Assembly: GCF_042767895.1 (NCBI RefSeq)
Contig: NC_091573.1
Location: 31,398,015 to 31,408,014, forward strand
Length of the DNA stretch: 10,000 nt
Direction of reading: 5' to 3'
From: Penaeus vannamei
Taxonomy: Eukaryota > Arthropoda > Malacostraca > Decapoda > Penaeidae
Position numbers and translations under genes: made by a program. The notes under the pieces were generated by a model. The model saw only the letters and a list, made by a program, of their open reading frames with translations, made no database searches and was not told the origin of the DNA. The first letter of the stretch is position 1, and each line of letters begins with the position of its first letter. Positions 7,162 to 10,000 of the stretch are shown in pieces.

Positions 7162-7700
7162 GCGGTAAATTCCAAGCTTCGACGTGGGTCAGGCGAGCGT
7201 TGTTGAGCGTTGCTATTTGTTTCGAGATTCTGAGAGCCAGCGATTTCAGTTCTCTTGTGCAGTGGCTGTTAGCATTCGCTGTACTACTTTCTGCATCTCT
7301 GTTGCGAAATGCGTTATTTCATTATATGAAATAATGCATAAGGCCACAAGCCTTGTTTTTTCTCTAGATGAAGTTTTATAATTTAAAACATTATTTCGAT
7401 TGTTTTTTTCCACTATTTGACAGCATGACTCATTTGCAAGGCATGAAATATCGAGAAGGTTCTACAAGACCGTGTAAATGCATATAGAATGAAAGAAGAA
7501 AGTCAAATAGAGGTTGTACATTACTCTACCGCGCAGTTTCTTTTACTTAAAATATACTACCATCTAAAAAAATTACTTCTAGCCTTGTCAGAGAATTTCA
7601 ACTATTTGTGTATGACATTCCTTCATAGCTACGGCTTGAGGAGAGAAATGGGGAGGAGGGAGGTTTACAAAATACAGAAAAGACATACCTCTGAGGGTGG
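7162..7700. other. unique DNA, no gene seen
   Basis: AT-rich non-repetitive sequence. The 125-codon plus-strand frame starting at 7489 depends on the following (CT)n tract for its second half and is not a credible gene. Confidence 0.5.
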
Positions 7701-7703
7701 CTC

Positions 7704-7790
<87 letters not shown>
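7701..7790 (+). repeat. (CT)n microsatellite, 90 bp
   Basis: Forty-five dinucleotides with one T-to-A-type interruption at 7709 (CTAT). It is polypyrimidine on plus and polypurine on minus, so it can form triplex DNA. Ser-Leu and Arg-Glu frames through it are artefacts. Confidence 0.97.
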
Positions 7791-7794
<4 letters not shown>

Positions 7795-7880
7795 CAAAAG
7801 AGAGGGGTGTGTGCTATTAATTTAAGGATCGAACAACGTACCCGCGACATGGACCCAGCTTCCTAGCTGAAAGATTAGAG
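7791..7880 (-). other. possible tRNA-derived SINE remnant with (GA)n tail
   Basis: The minus strand contains GTTCGATCC (7834-7826), which fits the pol III B-box core GWTCRANNC, followed about 35 bases later by the (GA)n tract. No A box of good quality lies upstream and the T-stem does not pair, so this is a weak call. Confidence 0.18.
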
Positions 7881-7927
7881 GAAATTTCTTCCGATTTGGC
7901 TGCTACTCGAAACAACCCCAGGTCCCT

Positions 7928-7940
7928 CCCCCCCCCCCCC
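7928..7940 (+). repeat. C13 homopolymer
   Basis: An uninterrupted run of 13 C residues, followed by G and CCCC. The minus strand is G-rich. Confidence 0.9.
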
Positions 7941-8086
7941 GCCCCATCCCAAACTATTTTCTGCGTCACGCTCGAACGAAAAATATCTGGATTGCACCGG
8001 TCTAGTTTCGAAATTGACTAACCCGGAGTCAAGAATTCAGTGCGCACCTTGTGTAATAAGGGATCCGAGTCGGCAGCGGTGACGAC

Positions 8087-8107
8087 CTTCGCTTCAGGTT
8101 AGCGAAG
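8087..8107. other. 7-bp hairpin
   Basis: CTTCGCT (8087-8093) and AGCGAAG (8101-8107) pair perfectly around a 7-base loop. There is no T run after it and no known function. Confidence 0.5.
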
Positions 8108-8119
8108 AAACCCAATCGA

Positions 8120-8540
8120 GCGGCCCCACCCCCCCTCCTCCCCCCCGGCCTCAGAGGTCTCCCTTCTCCCCCCCCCCCATTACCCTCCCGACTCTGTGGG
8201 TGCTTCCCTCTCCCATGTTAGCGTCTCCCTCTTGTCCCCTTGGCTTCTTGGCGGGGTCCCGACCCTCCTGTCACTGGCATTCTCCCTCCCTCCCTCATCC
8301 TTAGCCTACCCCCGCGTCGTGTCGTGTCCTCCCTCCCCATTTGGTTCTTCCCTTGTTCTCCCTTCCGCTCCCTTAGTGCCCTCTCTCCCTATAGCGTTCT
8401 CCCTGACCCTCCCTTGGAATTCTCCTGCCCCCCTCCCCCTTGCCGTTCTCCCTCCCTGTCGCTAGAACGCCTCCTCTTCCCCTGTTCTTCCTAAAGTACT
8501 CCTCCCTTCTCCCTGCCTCGCCCCCCCACCCCAAACTCTG
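8120..8540 (+). repeat. C/T-rich low-complexity region
   Basis: About 420 bases dominated by CCCTCCC-type pyrimidine tracts and several C6-C9 runs. TTCTCCCT recurs at 8281-8288, 8356-8363, 8397-8404 and 8446-8453 with uneven spacing, suggesting a badly decayed minisatellite. Two overlapping plus-strand frames (8196-8465 and 8240-8494) are rich in Pro, Leu and Ser purely from composition. CpG dinucleotides are more frequent here than in the AT-rich parts. Confidence 0.7.
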
Positions 8541-8566
8541 CGTTGGTCTAGGGCAAAGGGAGTCGC

Positions 8567-8589
8567 CGGCCGCTCGTGTGTGGCGGCCG
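8567..8589. other. GC-rich hairpin
   Basis: CGGCCGC (8567-8573) and GCGGCCG (8583-8589) form a perfect 7-bp all-GC stem with a 9-base loop, at the border of the C/T-rich region. Confidence 0.5.
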
Positions 8590-9356
8590 TTGTGGAGGGT
8601 TCAGCTTACGTGTGGTAATCAATTCGGTATTGGAAACGGATGCACAACTTCTAGGAATTTCCCTGTGCCTGTTGTGTTATAAGTAAGGGAAACGAAGGGA
8701 TTACATATCAGGACCCGTTTTCTTTCTATTCCCAATATAAGTAAACATCCCAAAGAAAAAAAAAAAAAACGGCGGTTCACAGTCGAGGGCTTGGCAAATA
8801 GTGGCAGGCTGTGTTTTCTACCGGTATGACTTAAGATCAAAATAAGGTTCATCTGTACGTCTGTTGAGGTTGTTGCGCGAAAGGTGAATATAGAGAGGCT
8901 CTAGATATTGATATAGACGAGAGTGTATATACGCGATGCAATTCGTACAGAGTGATTTTAAACCTTTAGGCAGTTGCAACCCTTTTCTCACGCCTCAGAC
9001 GCGTCCGCGACTCCACCCACATCAGCCATGTTCTTTAGAATTCTAATTATATATCTTTTGGCCAAGAGGCAGAAAATGTTTAGCAGCCTGTACGTGTTTT
9101 ATTAACTTAATTACAATATTCCCTAAAGACTCGGCTTCATTGTGCATCCTTGATCCCATAGGACTTGCGACTCATCGGTCAGGCACCTTTGTGCTATTCA
9201 GTACCTAAATGCAGACGCACTAGCAGTTATGACTGATTAAACAATGGTAAAAAATCACTGTTATAAGGTTATGGGTTCAATGATTATTTTTCATTTTAGA
9301 ACGGTTTTGTTGCATAGCCTGTATTATCTGATTTGAACATTTGGAATTTAACCTAT
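8590..9356. other. unique DNA, no gene seen
   Basis: Mostly non-repetitive. It contains A14 at 8756-8769 and the palindrome TTAGAATTCTAA at 9035-9046. No open frame with protein-like composition and no RNA gene was recognised. Confidence 0.5.
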
Positions 9357-9525
<169 letters not shown>

Positions 9526-10000
9526 TATCTATCTGTGTAGGAACTGTGTGGTGGTCGCTAAAGAACTGGACTTACCGTCAGTCAATAGCAATATACAGGC
9601 CTATAAATCAGTACCTCGTTCGGCATTAGGCTCTGACAACGTCTGACTTGACCACACGTTTCCCATGCGCTGCCAACACTGAGTCAGTTACAGAACTTGG
9701 CTTGCAAGGCCCAACACTCCTGAATGTTTCATGGGTTCTCTAAACATCAGCAGAATGTTTTTGCATCTCAACGTAAAACTGATGATTATGTTCTTAATAT
9801 TTAAAAAGATTCCCTGGAAGGAAGGAGAGTTGCGTGACGAAGTGTAGCTTCAGCCTGGTCCGCTCGTCTTGGAACAGAAACATTTGGCAATGTGTTTACT
9901 TTTCAATCACGTCCTAACGGAAAATATTATTACGTACCTACATCTTGCGGCTAAAGTGTTCCCAACTTCCTTTCATCCGTTTACAAGCTCCGAGGAAGTG
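9526..10000. other. unique DNA, no gene seen
   Basis: Non-repetitive sequence to the right edge. A short AP-1-like TGAGTCA occurs near 9680. No frame, splice pattern or RNA gene strong enough to report. Confidence 0.5.

Noticed and set aside
7489..7866. 125-codon frame with a Ser-Leu repeat
   Set aside because: Half of it is the (CT)n tract; no start context or domain.
8196..8494. Pro/Leu/Ser-rich frames resembling a secreted or disordered protein
   Set aside because: Two overlapping frames share the same bias, explained by the CCCTCCC-type composition.
9241..9290. GGTTCAATGAT as a pol III B box near 9270-9285
   Set aside because: It lacks the final CC of the consensus and has no A box or cloverleaf around it.

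Overview
The window looks like non-coding eukaryotic DNA dominated by simple repeats. I find no convincing protein-coding gene, rRNA or complete tRNA. The long open frames are almost all translations of repeats (poly-Leu, poly-Ile, poly-Asn, poly-Tyr, Ser-Leu, Thr-His) and are not genes. By my count about a third of the bases lie in microsatellite or minisatellite sequence: huge decayed (ATT)n fields, long (CT)n and (CA)n tracts, a 62-base T tract and a purine-rich 19-bp minisatellite. This density and mixture resembles decapod crustacean genomes, penaeid shrimps especially. That assignment is an inference from repeat style, not from a gene.

Layout: 1-282 purine-rich 19-bp minisatellite; 340-1117 ATT-type array, starting with ordered hexamer blocks and containing a strand switch; 1118-3529 mostly unique, AT-rich DNA with a G-quadruplex-like run (1314-1349), an inverted repeat enclosing a CCAAT box and an E-box (1693-1809) and a cluster of short hairpins (2669-2996); 3530-3800 a well-bounded short inverted-repeat transposon (MITE) with terminal inverted repeats and a 9/10-matching target duplication; 3974-4035 T62; 4091-4875 decayed ATT array; 4876-5107 a retroelement-like 3' tail on the minus strand, possibly Penelope-like; 5108-6600 more ATT arrays, interrupted by 5766-5985; 6601-7700 unique DNA with a dispersed 20-bp inverted repeat and a (TTTC)n tract; 7701-7790 (CT)n; 7928-7940 C13; 8120-8540 C/T-rich region; 8541-9356 unique; 9357-9525 compound (CT)n(CA)n; 9526-10000 unique.

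No genes act together here. The recoverable biology is repeat biology: MITE insertion, retroelement 3' ends embedded in microsatellites, and block-wise expansion and decay of ATT arrays. The two best leads are the complete MITE at 3530-3800 and the minus-strand tail at 4953-4999, which has a stem-loop followed by GAAAC and an AATAAA, faintly like the hammerhead ribozyme motifs known from Penelope-like elements.
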